Of a stretch of DNA of 64,000 bases, positions 24,315-36,367 are shown in pieces. Position numbers and translations under genes: made by a program. The DNA lies in NCBI RefSeq assembly GCF_020080835.1, contig NC_058165.1, positions 3,757,771-3,821,770 of the forward strand, in the 5' to 3' direction. The stretch comes from Cotesia glomerata (lineage: Eukaryota > Arthropoda > Insecta > Hymenoptera > Braconidae). Each line of letters starts with the position of its first letter. The stretch's first letter is position 1. Under the pieces are notes generated by a model. That model saw only the letters and a list, made by a program, of their open reading frames with translations, searched no databases and was not told the origin of the DNA.

Positions 24315-24409
24315 TCTAAAGTAAAAATATAATCGGTTAAAAATATAATAGATAGATCATTGCGTTTTTAAAGTTTAAAAAAAATAAAATTATTGTCAAG
24401 TTAATAACA

Positions 24410-25226
24410 ATGAAATTTTACCTTATAATTTACTTATTTGCATTCATAATTGTTATTAGAGGAAGATTTAAAAAAAATTTATGTTTTTACGACAGTAGTC
24501 TTGTAAGTATTATAATAATTATTAAAATATTAATTTTTGTAAAAAATAAAGATAATTTTAAGTTCTCTTTTAGTGTTCATCAAATAAAGACTGCTGTTTT
24601 GAATTGAGTTGTGTTACCTATAAGGCTTATTTTTTCATTCATCAATTTTGTACACCTTTAAGAGAATATAATATTAATGACAATTCTAATACTGTGTTGA
24701 ATATTAAAAAAACACATCGCCAATGTGTTGCTAATAAAAATAAAGTAAGTAAATCATGCAACGTATTCACTGAGAAAAAAAATTTATTCGTTGAAATTTT
24801 TAATAATTTTATTTTTTAGCTGAAGAAATAAAAATTTTTTTCACAATAATTTTCATGAAAAAAAAATGATTAAGATTGGGAAAGAACAATTTTGGATAAA
24901 AATTCGCAAATTGTTTATCTAAAATTGTTTTTTTGCAAATCAAAAAAATTTTTTTTTAACTGAAAAATTTCGGTGAAAAAAATTGAATTTTTTTTAGCTA
25001 AAAAGTGAAATTGTTGAAAACTTTTAAACAAATTAATTTCTTGTCACAATAATGTCTGTTTTTTTTCGAAATACATTTTTTCTATCAGTGTACTTATAAT
25101 AGATATTTATACATAGTTTAATCAAATAAATTAAATTTTCAGTGTAAACAAAATCGTGAGTGTTGCTCTCGCACTTGTTATCGAGATATTGGCTCTGGTT
25201 TGTCAGAATGTATCGAGCATTTTTAA
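24410..25226 (+). CDS. Secreted double inhibitor-cystine-knot protein (three exons)
   Basis: Exons 24410-24502, 24574-24744 and 25143-25226 (TAA), both introns phase 0 with GTAAGT donors and AG acceptors; 115 residues. Residues 1-18 are a hydrophobic signal peptide (MKFYLIIYLFAFIIVIRG), so the product is probably secreted. The rest holds twelve cysteines in two modules: C-x6-C-x5-CC-x4-C-x11-C and C-x6-C-x5-CC-x3-C-x10-C, the inhibitor cystine knot spacing. Each module is interrupted by an intron exactly before its second cysteine, so the gene arose by internal duplication of an intron-containing module. Such proteins act as venom peptides, antimicrobials, protease or channel inhibitors, and are also found in bracovirus-associated and other insect secretions; sequence alone does not choose between these. 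TATA at 24307, AATAAA at 25463. Against copy 1, replacements concentrate in the loops between cysteines. Family assignment rests on cysteine spacing only; the exon structure is well supported by conservation in both copies. Confidence 0.8.
24768..25090. mobile_element. CACTGAGAAAAA-end MITE in intron 2, copy 2
   Basis: Counterpart of 21103-21425 with only about one visible difference (ctatcagtg for ctctcagtg at the right end). Confidence 0.8.
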
Positions 25227-25462
25227 GCAATCAAATTTTTCAGTAGATTTCGTAAAAATTTTGCTATATGTTGACATTACTCGACGAGCTGATTCAGAAA
25301 ATACATATGGTTCAAAAGTTTATAGATGGGTGATTCTCTGTAAGGATGTTTTTCGCTGTCCCAGGCATTTTTTTATTAAAAAAATTGTTATTTTGTTGCT
25401 AAAAAAAATTTGTTACAAAAGTAAAAAAACATTTCTATTTGGAGCATTGAAAACTAAAATGA

Positions 25463-25468
25463 AATAAA
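25463..25468 (+). terminator. Poly(A) signal of the cystine-knot gene
   Basis: AATAAA about 240 bp after the stop, followed by T/G-rich 'ttttggttttttgtt', as expected for a cleavage region. Conserved in copy 1 near 21800. Confidence 0.45.
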
Positions 25469-26695
25469 TTTTGGTTTTTTGTTATGAATTCGTAAACCAC
25501 CAAAATAACAGTCCCCTGGGCTGTCCCATTCACAAAATTAAAACTTTAAGATTAAATTTTAATTTATTCGTCAATAATATATAATTTGGTCCATAATGTT
25601 TATAAACTTAATTAGTTAACTAACAATCTTCTTCAATAAAAAGTACCGAAAATTAATTTGTTTTATTAAATTCATTAAACCAAAGTTTGTCCCAGGCATT
25701 TTAGACTAAATTTTTTAAATATTTCATGAATAAAAAAAACAAATTCTTTGTTGCTTTTATTTAATATTATTTTTATTATTTAATTTTATTTTTTCTGTAA
25801 TTTCTTTTTGTTTTTTGGAGCGTTTTTTAATGTGAAGAGGTTTTTTTGATTGGTAGATTTGATAAGTCAAGGGGGAAGGAGATGATGGAGGAGTTAGATA
25901 CACTAATCACATAAAACACTTAACTTTACTTCACACTCGCCTTAATAGTAATTATAATTAGAAATTATTAATTATTAAAAATCGTACATGTCGAACGCGA
26001 GACTCGAACACGGTACCCGACGCACGAGGGCCCTATACCATACCGCGACGCTACGCCGATGATGAGCGACCTCTTACTTCAAGATACTTATAAGCACAAC
26101 CAATGTTCGGCTTGCCTAATTTAAAACAAATAAGATTCGAATTGGGCTAGCCTAAGTTCGGAAAGCCAAGTTCGCTCCAAACTAGCAAAACTCAGGTTAT
26201 CGTTACTTGAAACCAGTTCAGCGTTCCCATGATATATCAGACTTAAGGAATCCATGAAACTTTCCTAGTTACGTTCAAATATGGCAAGCCAAACATTTCG
26301 TTCTGCCTACCTTGGTTTTTATGAAATACAACCTAGGCAAGCCTAAGTTAGGCAAGCCAAACTTGCCCCGAATTGGTTCTTCGGCATATGCCTCAATGAA
26401 ATTTCTAGTCGGGTACATGAGACACCATGTTTATATGTACAATACACAAATACTCTCATAAATACACACTTTTATATGTATAGAACTAAAAGACTTAACC
26501 TTGGAAAGACTTGAAGCCAAATATCTTCTCCCACTCCGTTTTAGAGTACTTTGGCAAGAAACACCGAAGTTCGTCAAACGTTTGGAATGCCTAACTTGCA
26601 GGAAATTATAAAATCCAAAGGTCTACGGAAGTTCGGTTTGCCAAACTTAAAAGTAATTGGGGCCATCTATGGTAAGAAGAAATTTGGCGAATGTT

Positions 26696-27685
26696 CCCGA
26701 GTAAAAACAGAATTCCGCCGCACTACCGCCGCAACACCGCTGCACGGCTTTTTAAGCGCCGCACCACCGCTGCACTACAGCTGTGACAATTTTGGTTATT
26801 TTATAAGTGCCGTATCACCGCCGCACAACCGCCGTGACAAGTAAAGAATTTATTTATTCGCCGCACTACCGCCGCACCAGCGCCGTGACAAGTAAATAAA
26901 TTTCTATTCGCCGCACCACCGCTGCACCACCGCCGCACCACAGCTGTGACGCGCCCGGGTAAAAATAAAATTATTAATTTTTACGAAAAAATAATAAATT
27001 TCGTTCGACCGCCGCACCACCGCTGCACCACCGCCGCACCATACCACTGTTTGATGGTATATACATTAAAATAATATATTCGTTGATCATTCAAATAGCT
27101 TAACTAAATTTTTTAAGTTAAGTATGGCTTGCAGTGCAGTTGGCAATGTTCGAGACTTCCATGCAGACGATCCAGGTTCGAATCCCATCACAGTTCAATT
27201 TTTAAAATTCTTTCAGAGTATTTCGATAGGCGTACCGCTTCTGTGCAACCCGAGGACGAAATTAAAAATCTACATCAACAATACGACTAAAAAAATCAAT
27301 AATTTCGCGGTGCTTTGGCCTGATTTAAAAAAAAATTTTTTTTTTTAATATTAGGCATTCGATTAAAAGGAGGTTGATCAATAGGTCTTACATAAAGATT
27401 TCTAGTCGCATTATTTATTAATTAATTATTGCGTGATAAATTAATTATGATACCATTTTTTGTGAAATTGTAGGTATGATTTAGCATTGGTGCGGCGGTG
27501 GTGCAGCGGTAGTGCGGCGATGCTAGGGGGAGTAAATTTTTAGCGTGCGGCGTAATAGTCCGCCAAACGGCGGTCGTGCAGCGGTGGTGCGGCGGTATGG
27601 TGCGGCGGTGGTGCAGCGGTGGTGCGGCGGTCGAACGAAATTTATTATTTTTCCGTAAAAAATAATAATTTCATTTTTACTCGGG
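26696..27685. mobile_element. 990-bp CCCGAGTAAAAA element with GC-rich word arrays
   Basis: Inserted in the right arm of the palindrome. The uninterrupted left arm gives the empty site (GAATGTTTGGAAT), which becomes GAATGTT[element]TTTGGAAT: a 2-bp TT duplication. Ends are CCCGAGTAAAAA and TTTTTACTCGGG. Left interior: repeats of GCCGCACCACCGCTGCAC; right interior: the reverse complement (GTGCAGCGGTGGTGCGGC), separated by AT-rich DNA with a tRNA-like box B (GGTTCGAATCC, about 27174). No gene. Confidence 0.9.
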
Positions 27686-28016
27686 TTTGGAATACCTAAC
27701 TTGCAGGAAATTATAAAATCCAAAGGCTTACGAAAGTTCGGTTTACCAAACTTAAAGGTAATTTAGGGACATTTATGGCAAGCCAAACTTCGGCAAATCT
27801 TTGGTTATCGTTACTTCCAGCTAATCAGGCATTCCAAAAGTTCGCCGAAGTTCGGCTTGCCATAGATGTCCCAAATTACATGCAAATTTGGCATGCCAAT
27901 CTTCGTTTTGCCTAAGGTGGATTTAAGAAGGCGCAAATTAGGCTTGCCTAAGTTAGGCAAGCCAAACTTGCCCCTCACTAATTCTTCGGCATTCCTCACT
28001 ACAATTTCTAGTCGGG

Positions 28017-28690
28017 TCAACGCAGTTTTTTGAGTTCTTTGAAAAATCTTCAAGCGTAAACTGGTCAGACTGAAAATTTCATAGAAATTCTGAAAAAAAC
28101 ATTTTTTTTAATTTTTTTCGACAACGATATCTCACGAAAAAACCAACCGATTTTGACCAGGCTGGTGGCAATCGACGTGGTTTTTTGAGGTTGAGCTGAT
28201 TAGTTTTTGGAATTGAAAAATTTTTTTTCAAATGTGGTTTTTTTGGAATAACTTTTAAACGGCTTTATGGTTCAATTCCAAAAACTAATCAGCTCTTAAC
28301 CTCAAAAAACCACGTCGATCGCCACCAGTCCGGTCAAAATCAGTTGATTCGTTCGAGAGATATCGTGAACGAAAGAAAACCGAAAGAAGTGTTTTTTCGG
28401 AATAACTCCGAAATTCCTAGCGCGATCAATTCAAAATTTAAGATTCTTTGTGAGGCTTGAAAAACTGCGTCGAATTCTGCCAACCGCGTGAAAATCGGTT
28501 TATTCATTAAAAAGTTATTGCGGTTTAAAAATTCAAAAAATAGTGTCATCAAATCTCTATCAAACTTTTGAGCTTGAAGAGCTCAAAAACATCATTGGTG
28601 CAATTTTAAGCGCCTAAGTATGGAATTAGCGGGAAGTTGCAGGGATGGCCTTCAGGGTCAACCGTTTTCCTAATTTTTTTTTCTCGAAAT
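28017..28690. mobile_element. AACTTCCCGC-type repeat, copy c, rearranged
   Basis: 28017-28215 is an inverted internal piece ('aaccaaccgattttgaccagg'). 28216-28680 is the direct 3' half ending in the usual tail 'gcagggatggccttcagggtcaaccg'. The short left piece of the same family lies at 22383-22404. Together they mark the target of the palindromic element. Confidence 0.65.
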
Positions 28691-30400
28691 AACTGAAATT
28701 TTAAAACTTTAAATTGATTAAACGCCTTTAAACTTATTATTTTTATTGAGGTATGAAATCTACTTCTATTCCGGCTGCCGAATGACCTTTTACTATTATT
28801 TCTTATTAAAGTTGTTTTAAATTTGCTACAATATGTATACTATTTATTAATTTATTTATATTTATCTCTAAAAAAAATTGTAAGAAATATTTTGAAATAA
28901 AATGTTTCCAAAAAGAAATTAAAATAACGATATGTTAATAAGTTTGCTTTTTATCTCACTATCACCTTCAATCAAATGAAAGTAGAAGTCGTACTCTCAC
29001 TCTTATTCTAATTTTTCACTTCTGAGCTCTTAGAAAGTTATCACAATAACTGAACAATACATAATAAGTAGGTTAGATTTTCATACTTCTGTACATATTT
29101 AAACTTTTCTATGCTTAAATAATTATTAAAGAATAATTTAATAATTCAGCATATAAATATTGTCATCATTATTATATTATATTATATTATAATTATAATA
29201 AAAATTTCACCGTTCATAAATTTTCGCCCAAAATAATTATAATGAAATAATAATTAAAATTTATTAAAAACTTAAAAAGATTTCTAAGCGCAGCAATAAC
29301 GAAAAGCTTATTATCTGGCGTCGACCTTGATCATCTCTCCCCTCTCATGATTTCTCCTTCTCTCAACTTGCTCTTTCTTTATTCTAACTCATGCGTGCTA
29401 TAACACGTTTAATCCCTAACCTAATACAACCTGAAATCTTACAGCGTTGACCCAGACTGCAACGAGCCAATATCTAGACCGGTTTCAATGATTCAAGTTC
29501 ATCTAGATCTAAATGTACGAGCCGCATAAATCCTTTTTATAATAACCGGCTTGCAATCGTCGATTAATGTGGGAGTTCTTTTCTTTTTTTTTTTGTTATA
29601 ATTACAATTATTATTTTCCCAAATAATAATCTTTATTTAAAGATTCAATTTTACGTTAAAAAATCAATCTTATCAAGGTCATGGTACTCTTCGTAATTTT
29701 TAATAATTAATCCTTCAATTTTAATTAATATTTTATAATTATTATTCTTTTTAATTCTCAATTAAGACTTTATGGCATGCATATTTATTTTATTTTACAA
29801 TTATTTAATATTACCGCGAAAATATTGGTCTTAAAAAATTTTTTTAAAAAAAGTTGTGCGAAATTTAATTTTCTAAAAACATGTCTTTTATGATTTTTTA
29901 AAAAAACTAATATTTTCGCTGTAATATTCTAAAATTAAGATTAATAATTAAAGATTCTAATTTTTTAAAAATTATGATGGATTTTAATTTTGAAAATTCA
30001 GCGAAAATATTGTTTTTTTTTTTTTTTTTTTTTTTTTAATCATAAGACATTTTTCTTATAAAATTAAGTTTTAAACTTTTGTTTAAAAATAATTTTTTTA
30101 GGACCAATTTTTTTCGCCGTAATATCAAAAATTTGAATTGTTATTTTTAAATTCTAAGTTTTGGTGCTATTATTAATAATAAATTAATAATAAAATTTAT
30201 TAATAATAAAATATTAGCAAAGCTATAAAAATTTTTTTCTGAATCATTAAATTCTCTATAAATCAAAATTAAATAACTAAAGTAAATTTTAATCAATTAA
30301 ATAAATAATAAATTACTTGAATAAATTAAATCAAGTTGTCTACAATATTAGGATTATTATAAAAAATTATAGATAGTTATTATCACTACGCAGAGATATG
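28691..30400. other. AT-rich DNA with a GC-richer island
   Basis: 29290-29590 is unique and GC-richer ('gcgttgacccagactgcaacgagcc', 'aataaccggcttgcaatcgtcg') and could be an enhancer. The rest is AT-rich with homopolymers (T-run 30010-30038). No ORF with domain content. Confidence 0.3.
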
Positions 30401-30419
30401 AGTGTAAATGCAATGTTAT

Positions 30420-31760
30420 CAGTATTGTCATTGACATTTTAAATAAAAATAAAAAAAAAGCCTTATTAAATTCTTTTGAGCTTGTTTAAAACTTCACATA
30501 ATTGTTCTAAGCTCAATTATGTCATTTTAACAAAATTCTTCTTTTATTTTTAGCTTATTAATAATTTTAATAAATTTTAATCAATCAAATTCAATAATAG
30601 ATTAAATAAAAATTAAATATTATGAAGAAAAGTTTAAAGATCAATTTTTTTCATGAACTTACTGGCAAAAAAAACAAATTCTCGATCGCAAATAGACTGT
30701 ATTAGAAATTTTAATAATAAATAACCAAATAATTATTAGAAATGTCAAAATGAGGTTCGCGGAGAAAAAGAAAGGAAAAATTAAATAAAAATTTTTAAAA
30801 TTCTTATTAAATTCTTCTGAGTTTATTTAAAACTTTACATAATTATTCTAAGCTTAATTATGTAATTTTAACAAAATTATTCGTTTATATTTAGCTTATT
30901 AATGATATTAATAAATTTTAATCGATTAAATTAATAATAAATCATTTGGATAAATTAATTAAAAAGTAAAAGAAGAAAAAATTTTAGATGAAAATTGAAT
31001 AAATTTTTTAATAATAAGCAAGCAAATAATTAATTATTAGAAATTTAAAATTATTATGTTCAGGAAGAAAAACGAAAAAAATTAAATAAAAATAAAAAAA
31101 ACCTTATTAAATTCTTCTGAACTTGTTTAAAACTTTACATAATTATTCTAAGCTCAATTATGTAATTTTAACAAAATTATTCTTCTATATTTAGCTCATT
31201 GATGATTTTAATAAATTTTGATAAATTTAAGATCTATTTTTTTCATGAACTCAATGGTTAAAAAAAACAAATTCTTGATCGTAAATTGCCTGTAATTTTT
31301 TAACAATAAATAAATAATTAATTTAAATAAATATACATAACAAAAATTGTATAAAAAAATAAAAATCCTTATTAAATTATTCTGAGCTTGCTCAAAACCT
31401 CACATAATTATTCTAAGCTCAATTATGTAATTTTAATAAAATTATTTTTCTATATTTAGATTATTAATGATTTTAATAAATTTTAATCAATCGAATTAAC
31501 AACAAATTAATTAAAAATTGAATATTGAAAAGAAAAATTTTAAGATTAATTTTTTTCATGAATTTACTGGCAAAAAATACAAAATTCTCGATCGTAAAAA
31601 GACTGTATTAGAAATTTTAATAATAAATAATCAAATAATTATTTAAAATGTCAAAATTAGGAATAACGAAATTATTCTTCTATATTTAGCTCATTAATGA
31701 TTTAAATAAATTTTAATCAATCAAATAAATAATAAATCTCTAGAATAAATTAATTAAAAA
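30420..31760. repeat. Tandem array of ~300-bp AT-rich units
   Basis: About five diverged units share 'ccttattaaattcttctgag', 'aattattctaagctcaattatg' and 'ttttaacaaaattattcttctat' (near 30460, 30800, 31110, 31360, with a partial at 31660). A single unit lies at 19740-20080. Non-coding. Confidence 0.75.
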
Positions 31761-32109
31761 ATTAAATTTTACTGGATTCTTTGGCAAGGTCATTCGCTAG
31801 ACACATTTGTTCTCTCTTTTCTGTTCTGAAGATCGAGTAAGCTCTTACAATAAATGATTTACAAGTTCTGGGGGCAACAGAGTTCCTCTATGCTGAGTCT
31901 ATATAATACCATTCATCCATACACCATGCATATATATTTATTATGGGGTTTTTGAGGCAATAAGAGTGAGAAAGATAAGCCTTGACCTCGACTGGTTGAC
32001 CTACAACGCCCGCTTTGAAATGGACTGTCTAGTTGGCATGGCCCTCAAACCAAATTCTAAAGATTTAATGCACCCGTCTGGTCTGCGCTTAGCTGTACTC
32101 TGCACCTGG

Positions 32110-32401
<292 letters not shown>

Positions 32402-32499
32402 AATAATTCTTATAAATAAAATTCCTGAATTCTGAAATTTCCTTTGAAGGACTAAAAAAAATTTCGGACAATTTTTTTGATGAAAATTGGCAATTAATC

Positions 32500-32850
32500 T
32501 TTGCAGATGCAGTTGCAGCATCGCATGATGAGCGGATCAGATACTCGGTCGGTAGGTACGGCATTGCATTGCATTAGATACAGATATAGATAGAGAATGG
32601 CGCAGTGAGTGCGTCGAAGCGGGTCGCGATGTAGAGGCTGATCGATAAAAGTCCCAGTCGAGTTCACGAGCCTCGTTCAAGGACAAGGCCATGTGATAGC
32701 GGGCGCGCACTTGCTACTGCGCATTTTACCACCCTTGGCTTTGCCGGCACAACAGTGGGACGTTCTTTGTCAGGGACGAAACTCTTCGTCGAGTTACCCC
32801 ACTCTCGGGTTCATTCTGTTTCAATATCACTGACAATGACACTGAATAGT
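32500..32850. other. GC-rich unique island, possible promoter/enhancer
   Basis: GC well above the surroundings ('ggcgcagtgagtgcgtcgaagcggg', 'gcgggcgcgcacttgctactgcgc'). No ORF over 60 codons and no splice structure. The position ~3.5 kb before the candidate first exon makes a regulatory role plausible. Confidence 0.35.
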
Positions 32851-32879
32851 TTTTATATCTTTTTTTTTTTATTTTTATT

Positions 32880-34660
32880 TTCGAGGGTTAATTATTTATT
32901 GGTTTAAGTTTTATTTATTACTAATGATAATTATTAATAATTATTGATAATTAATGATTGATAATATTGTTAATAATTATTGATAATAATTATTAATAAT
33001 AATTATTGATAATAATTATTAATAATAATAATTGTTAGTAATCATTATTAATAATTATTATAAATAATTATTAATAATGATTATTAATAATTAATTATAA
33101 TTATTGATAATAATTAATAATAATAATAATTGTTATTAATCATTATTAATAATAATTATGAATAATTATTCATAAAAATTATTAATTATTATGAATAAAA
33201 ATTATTAATTATTATTCATAATAATTATTAATTATTAATAATTTATTATTATTATTATTATTTAATTTTAAGAAAAAACTATTTTTTTAATTTTAAAATT
33301 ATATTTCATTAAATAAAAAATTTTATTACTTAATTTTTTAGCGAATTTTAATTAATAAAAAAATTATCTTGAATTAAGAAAAAAATTAAAAAAATGGAAA
33401 TTTATAATATTGAAGTTAGCTGTTACTTGAAAATTTTTTTTTTATTTTATTTAACAAAAAAAGTTATTTTTAAAAAATTGCATTTTTTATTTATTTAAAA
33501 TTTCTGAATTTCGGTTTTAATTTCTCATTTTTTTTTTGCAGTAATCTATTTATTAGAAAAATTATCAAAATTGATAAATATCTGTTAAATTAATTTTCTT
33601 AAAAATTTTATTGGTTCATGTTGATTTTTCTTTTTAAATTTTAAATTTTATACTTGAAATTTTTTTTAAATAATTTATTTATTAAATGAAAATTTTTTAA
33701 ATTGTTCTGTTGTTAGTTTTAATATTAAAGCTACAATATTTAATTTATCCGACACTTTTTTTTATTTATTTTTCAATCTTTAAACTATGACTAAAAAATA
33801 CTTTTTTAAATTTGCATTTAGTTTTTTAAAAATGAAATTTTTCTAAACATTTGATAATTTTTTCTTTTATTTAAAAAATTAATTAATGAAAAAATAATTT
33901 TTCTCTTACAATTTTCTAATTTGAAAAAAATCTTTTTTAATAAAAATTAGCAAAAATTTGATAATTTTTTCTTTTATTTAAAAAATAAATTAATGAAAAA
34001 ACAATCTTTCTCTTACAACTTTCTAATTAAAAAAAATTTTTTTTCTAATAAAAAAAAATATAAAAATTTTGTTGAATAAAAATCAGCAGAAATTTGATAA
34101 TTTTTTATTTCATTTAAAAAATAATTTAATGCAAAAATAATTTTTTTATCTCTCACAATTGTCTGATTTAAAAAATTTTTTTTTAAATAAAAAATATAAA
34201 AATTTTGTTGAATAAAAATCGGCCAAAATTTTGATAATTTTTATTTTATTTAAAAAATAAATTAATGAAAAAACAATTTTTCTCTTACAATTTTCTAATT
34301 AAAAAAAATTTTTTTTCTAATAAAAAAAAATATAAAAATTTTGTTGAATAAAAATCAGCAGAAATTTGATAATTTTTTATTTCATTTAACAAATAATTTA
34401 ATGCAAAAATAATTTTTTTATCTGTTACAATTTTCTGATTTAAAAAATTTTTTTTTAAACAAAAAACATAAAAATTTTGTTGAATAAAAATCGGCCAAAA
34501 TTTTGATAATTTTTTATTCTATTTAAAAAATTAATTAATGAAAAAACAATTTTTCTCTTACAATTTTCTAATTAAAAAAAAATTATAAAAATTTTGTTGA
34601 ATAAAAATCAGCAGAAATTAGATAATTTTTTATTTTAATAAAAAATTTATTAATGAAAAA
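32880..34660. repeat. Low-complexity TAATAAT tract and ~130-bp tandem array
   Basis: 32900-33260 is (TAATAAT/ATTATTA)n-like sequence. 33840-34660 contains about seven ~130-bp units with 'tttgataattttt', 'attaatgaaaaa' and 'aaaattttgttgaataaaaatc'. Units alternate between 'atcagcagaaa' and 'atcggccaaaa' junctions, giving a ~265-bp higher-order dimer. No gene. Confidence 0.75.
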
Positions 34661-34859
34661 ATAATCATCTCACAATTTTCCAATTTTGATCACTAAATTT
34701 TCATATTAAAATAAAAAAATCATCAAATTACTTAAAAAAAATTTCTCAACTCCAATTAATAAAATTTAATCAAAAATTTCTTCTCCAAAATTAAAAAACC
34801 GTCTCAAACTTGCCAAAAAAACTAAAAAAATCCCTTCAACACTCAAACAACAACCCGAA

Positions 34860-36250
34860 ATTAATTTAAAGCCAATCCAGCGTCTATCTTCCCGCCGGTG
34901 ATATGCGCACGCGTGTCAACTTTTCGTTTTCAAGGGGGATAAACCCTGATATAGCGATAAGTAACTTTTGAGCATTAAGTCAGAGTACAAGTTGAGTTTG
35001 CAGGGCGGCTTTGGCCGAAGCGTGTGCTAGTGATTACACCGTGCGTATTACAATTTCCCAAATTTGTCAAAATTAAAAAAATTTTTTTAAATATTTAAAA
35101 ACACCCCCAATAAATTCTACAAATAAATTCTACGAATAAACACTAAAAAAAAAAAAAAAATAGTGGACATGTGGTGTAATATGGACATGACACTAAAAAA
35201 AGAGAGCTTACATGCACCGGTGAATATGCAGCACACTTTAACCGGACACACTCTCACTTTCGCCTGCACCGAGGAAGGTTGTATGTTTTACCGTGCAGCA
35301 TTCCCCTTATAGCAGTGACAGTACACACGACAGTAGAGTACTTGACAGTGACTACGACCCCCACGGTCATAAAAGCGCATTTTTAAATTTTCCAGCTGTT
35401 TTATATTAAATTTTACAAATTAATCCAAATATTTTACTCCAAAAATATTTTTTAAAATAAACTTTAATCATTTTTGAATTAATTAATTAATTAATTAATT
35501 CGTAAAAGGACCTAAAAAAAAATAAATAAAAAATAGGAAGAAGAAAAGGGCAAGAAGTATAAAGAGAGTGAAGGGCAGCAACATCCTCTTGTTCCTTTTT
35601 TTCTCTCATCATTCGCGTATCTCGGAGTGGGGATAGAAACAAGGCTACGCCATTGAGCCGCGTGTACCTCGTTTCATTTCAAAAGTGTCTCTGTCACTGA
35701 TACAAACGGAGCTTGCATCGTGTTTTTTATTACAAATTTATTAATTATTAATTTATAAATTATTATTTTATATTTAAGTGTAGTGTTTAATAATTAATAT
35801 TATTAATTATTTTGTTAACAACTCTGGATATGGTGATTAAAATTATTAAAATAAAGTTAGCTGATATTTAAAAAAAATTATTTTATTAAAAAATTTTAAA
35901 AACTTTAAGTGCAATTTTTTAAAAATATTTTTTTTTTATTTAATAAATTAATAAATGAATTAAAAAATAAAAAAATAAATAAATGAATGAATTAATTAAT
36001 TAGTTACTAAAAAAAAGTCGGCTAATTTTAATAAAATTTTATGAGTGAAAAAAAGTGTCTATATTTTTTATTATTGTAAAAATTAAAATTGAAAAAATAA
36101 AAATAAATTGAAGACTTAAAAAATAAGTTGAGGTAAGGACGAAAAATCATAAAAGGGTTTGTAGGAATTAGGATTGTTAGAGGGTGTAAAATAAACGGAG
36201 TGACAATTAATTGAACCCGCGACTTTGCGGGTAAATAACATACAAAGTGG
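34860..36250 (+). promoter_or_regulatory. Upstream region / 5' UTR of the 36.3-kb first exon
   Basis: Three GC-richer blocks (34870-35050, 35200-35390, 35560-35730) are separated by AT-rich DNA and end ~600 bp before the candidate start codon. No canonical TATA box stands out. The last block ('ccattgagccgcgtgtacctcg') is the likeliest core-promoter/5' UTR area. Confidence 0.35.
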
Positions 36251-36310
36251 CTCACACGAGAGATACAAGCGAGTTGCAGGCGGAAGTGAGGAGTACTATA
36301 AGGGTACTCA

Positions 36311-36367
36311 ATGGATGGTGTCCACGAGGAAATGGTGGACAATCTGCTCGAGATGAGACGGTTTTAA
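36311..36367 (+). CDS. Candidate upstream ORF (18 codons)
   Basis: ATG at 36311 opens a short frame (MDGVHEEMVDNLLEMRRF) whose TAA shares its last A with the next ATG (TAATG, 36365-36369). It is in a different frame from the exon below. The overlapping stop/start arrangement suggests translational coupling or reinitiation, if the mRNA starts upstream. Confidence 0.3.
   Translation: MDGVHEEMVDNLLEMRRF

Larger units (their letters stand above)
24022..25703 (+). repeat. Segmental duplication, copy 2 (carries the open cystine-knot gene)
   Basis: Direct copy of 20359-22040, placed between the inverted arms. Its left edge abuts the inner TIR end (CTAGTCGGG then ATTGTCTCC); its right edge abuts the inverted arm at 'gactaaattttttaaat'. 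Confidence 0.93.
22405..28016. mobile_element. 5.6-kb palindromic TIR element carrying the cystine-knot gene
   Basis: Both ends read CCCGACTAGAAATTGTAGTG inward. The left arm (22405-23720) matches the complement of 25704-28016 after removing a nested insertion (26696-27685), giving ~1.3-kb arms. Arms are rich in the palindromic words GGCAAGCC, TTGGCTTGCC and CTAACTTAGG. The ~2-kb centre (23721-25703) holds the rest of an inner CCCGACTAG element and the second ~1.7-kb duplication copy with the open gene. Both outer flanks are pieces of an AACTTCCCGC repeat in reverse orientation ('caggaaaacggttg' on the left, 'tcaacgcagttttttgag' on the right), so it landed in or rearranged such a repeat. No transposase is present. 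Whether the whole is one mobile unit or the product of an inverted duplication cannot be settled from sequence alone. Confidence 0.75.

Noticed and set aside
20359..25703. Bracovirus proviral segment containing the cystine-knot gene
   Set aside because: No recognisable circularisation junctions or other segment genes are visible; direct repeats here are the gene duplication itself.
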